Origin: Segatella copri
Lineage (GTDB): Bacteria > Bacteroidota > Bacteroidia > Bacteroidales > Bacteroidaceae
NCBI RefSeq assembly: GCF_015074785.1
Contig: NZ_CP042464.1
Location: 2,787,001-2,851,000 of the forward strand
Length of the DNA: 64,000 nucleotides
Reading direction: 5' to 3'
Below, piece after piece: positions 63,527 to 64,000 of this stretch. The notes beneath the pieces are model-generated. The model did no database searches and was not told the origin of the DNA. It saw nothing but the letters and a program-made list of their open reading frames with translations. The translations under genes were made by a program, and so were the position numbers. Positions within the stretch are counted from its first letter, which is position 1. The number at the start of each line of letters is the position of its first letter.

Positions 63527-64000
63527 AAACCTAACTTTTTACGTTTAAAATAATGCAAGATACTTTTGCGATGTACCCATCGCCAATCGTGTATCTTCTT
63601 TGCTCCTATTATTTTTTGTAATATTTTCTCATCCATTCCCCGCAGTTTCACATACTCTCGTGCCACACACTCGAAGACATCCATTCTTCCGGTAAACCTC
63701 GTCAGGTTTTCCACACATTCCTTCATCGGCGGATAGCCTGAGTAAAACCTCATACGATTGATATCGATAAGCGAGAACGTATAATGACCATCAGCCTGAA
63801 GCTGATACAGCACATTGCCGGCATTCAAGTCAATATCGATGATGCCTTTCTGGTGCAATCGATTCACAAAGTGCGCATAATCTGCCGCCATCACCCTGTT
63901 GAATTCCTCTGGGGAGTTCAACTGATCGTTGATAGGCATACTGTTATCAATATCAGAGATAAAGTAGCAATAGTCAATAAGTCCCTTTACCCTCGTTTCA
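63523..64000 (-). CDS. Lipopolysaccharide core kinase family protein (Kdo/WaaP-like), 5' truncated
   Basis: The frame is open to the window edge, so the N-terminus is missing; an internal ATG at 63939 is not the real start. The visible 158 codons hold the catalytic loop GIIDIDLNAGNVLY (the HGDLHXXN equivalent with Asp and Asn) and the metal-binding SLIDINRMRFY (DFG-like) of eukaryotic-type small-molecule kinases. Such enzymes phosphorylate heptose or Kdo in the inner core. The expected His before the catalytic Asp is Ile here. Basic C-terminus (HRKSILHYFKRKK). Confidence 0.82.
   Translation of the reverse strand, partial: ETRVKGLIDYCYFISDIDNSMPINDQLNSPEEFNRVMAADYAHFVNRLHQKGIIDIDLNAGNVLYQLQADGHYTFSLIDINRMRFYSGYPPMKECVENLTRFTGRMDVFECVAREYVKLRGMDEKILQKIIGAKKIHDWRWVHRKSILHYFKRKKLGL

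Overview
The window looks like a chromosomal segment of a Bacteroidota bacterium, most likely Prevotella or Segatella (S. copri-like). The evidence is a SusC/SusD pair, an ECF-sigma/FecR/TonB-receptor locus, families largely restricted to Bacteroidota (DUF4249, DUF4271, DUF6056, DUF6089, DUF6242), a SecDF fusion, and many promoters of the Bacteroidota type (TTTG, about 20 bases, TAnnTTTG). The genus call is inference; no rRNA is present.

Layout. 1-2 kb: 3' part of metG. 2-4.5 kb: a small outer-membrane barrel gene and a lone AAA-ATPase/PD-(D/E)XK gene. 4.6-9.3 kb: an orphan susD/susC pair. 9.35-10.0 kb: a gene-free, hairpin-rich region with five CATATG palindromes at exact 22-bp spacing. 10-18.8 kb: fabI, an EEP phosphatase gene, tRNA-Arg(CCT), secDF, a membrane EEP gene, a rhomboid protease gene, an HU gene and a KduD-like SDR gene. 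19-24.5 kb: an unusually ordered sigma, TonB receptor, DUF4249, 26-codon signal-peptide ORF and FecR operon. 24.5-30.9 kb: tRNA-Gln(TTG), tyrS, yidD, rnpA, hemD, DUF4271, metK, xerD. 31-32.1 kb: aroQ and an O-methyltransferase gene.

32.2-42 kb is a minus-strand envelope-biogenesis block: a LolC-like permease, rbfA, murI, three Skp/OmpH paralogues, bamA, uppS, DUF6089 and DUF6242. Then come pckA, upp and a uridine-kinase-like gene. A 350-bp nested inverted-repeat element and two perfect hairpins lie between upp and the kinase gene. A Na/Pi symporter gene follows.

49.2-64 kb is plus-strand lipid and surface-glycan chemistry: an NAD-epimerase/PAP2 pair, miaB, an intact IS982-type element with an 8-bp target duplication, then a compact operon of an MsbA-like exporter, an LpxL-like acyltransferase, a CDP-glycerol glycerophosphotransferase-like protein, a class V aminotransferase, and a TagD-type cytidylyltransferase fused to a degenerate Gfo/Idh/MocA domain. 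A polytopic DUF6056 gene follows. On the opposite strand are two GT2 glycosyltransferases and a truncated lipopolysaccharide kinase gene. The best candidate for an undescribed system is 53.8-60.2 kb. It resembles teichoic-acid chemistry in a Gram-negative, with an aminotransferase suggesting an aminated glycerol-type phosphate head group.
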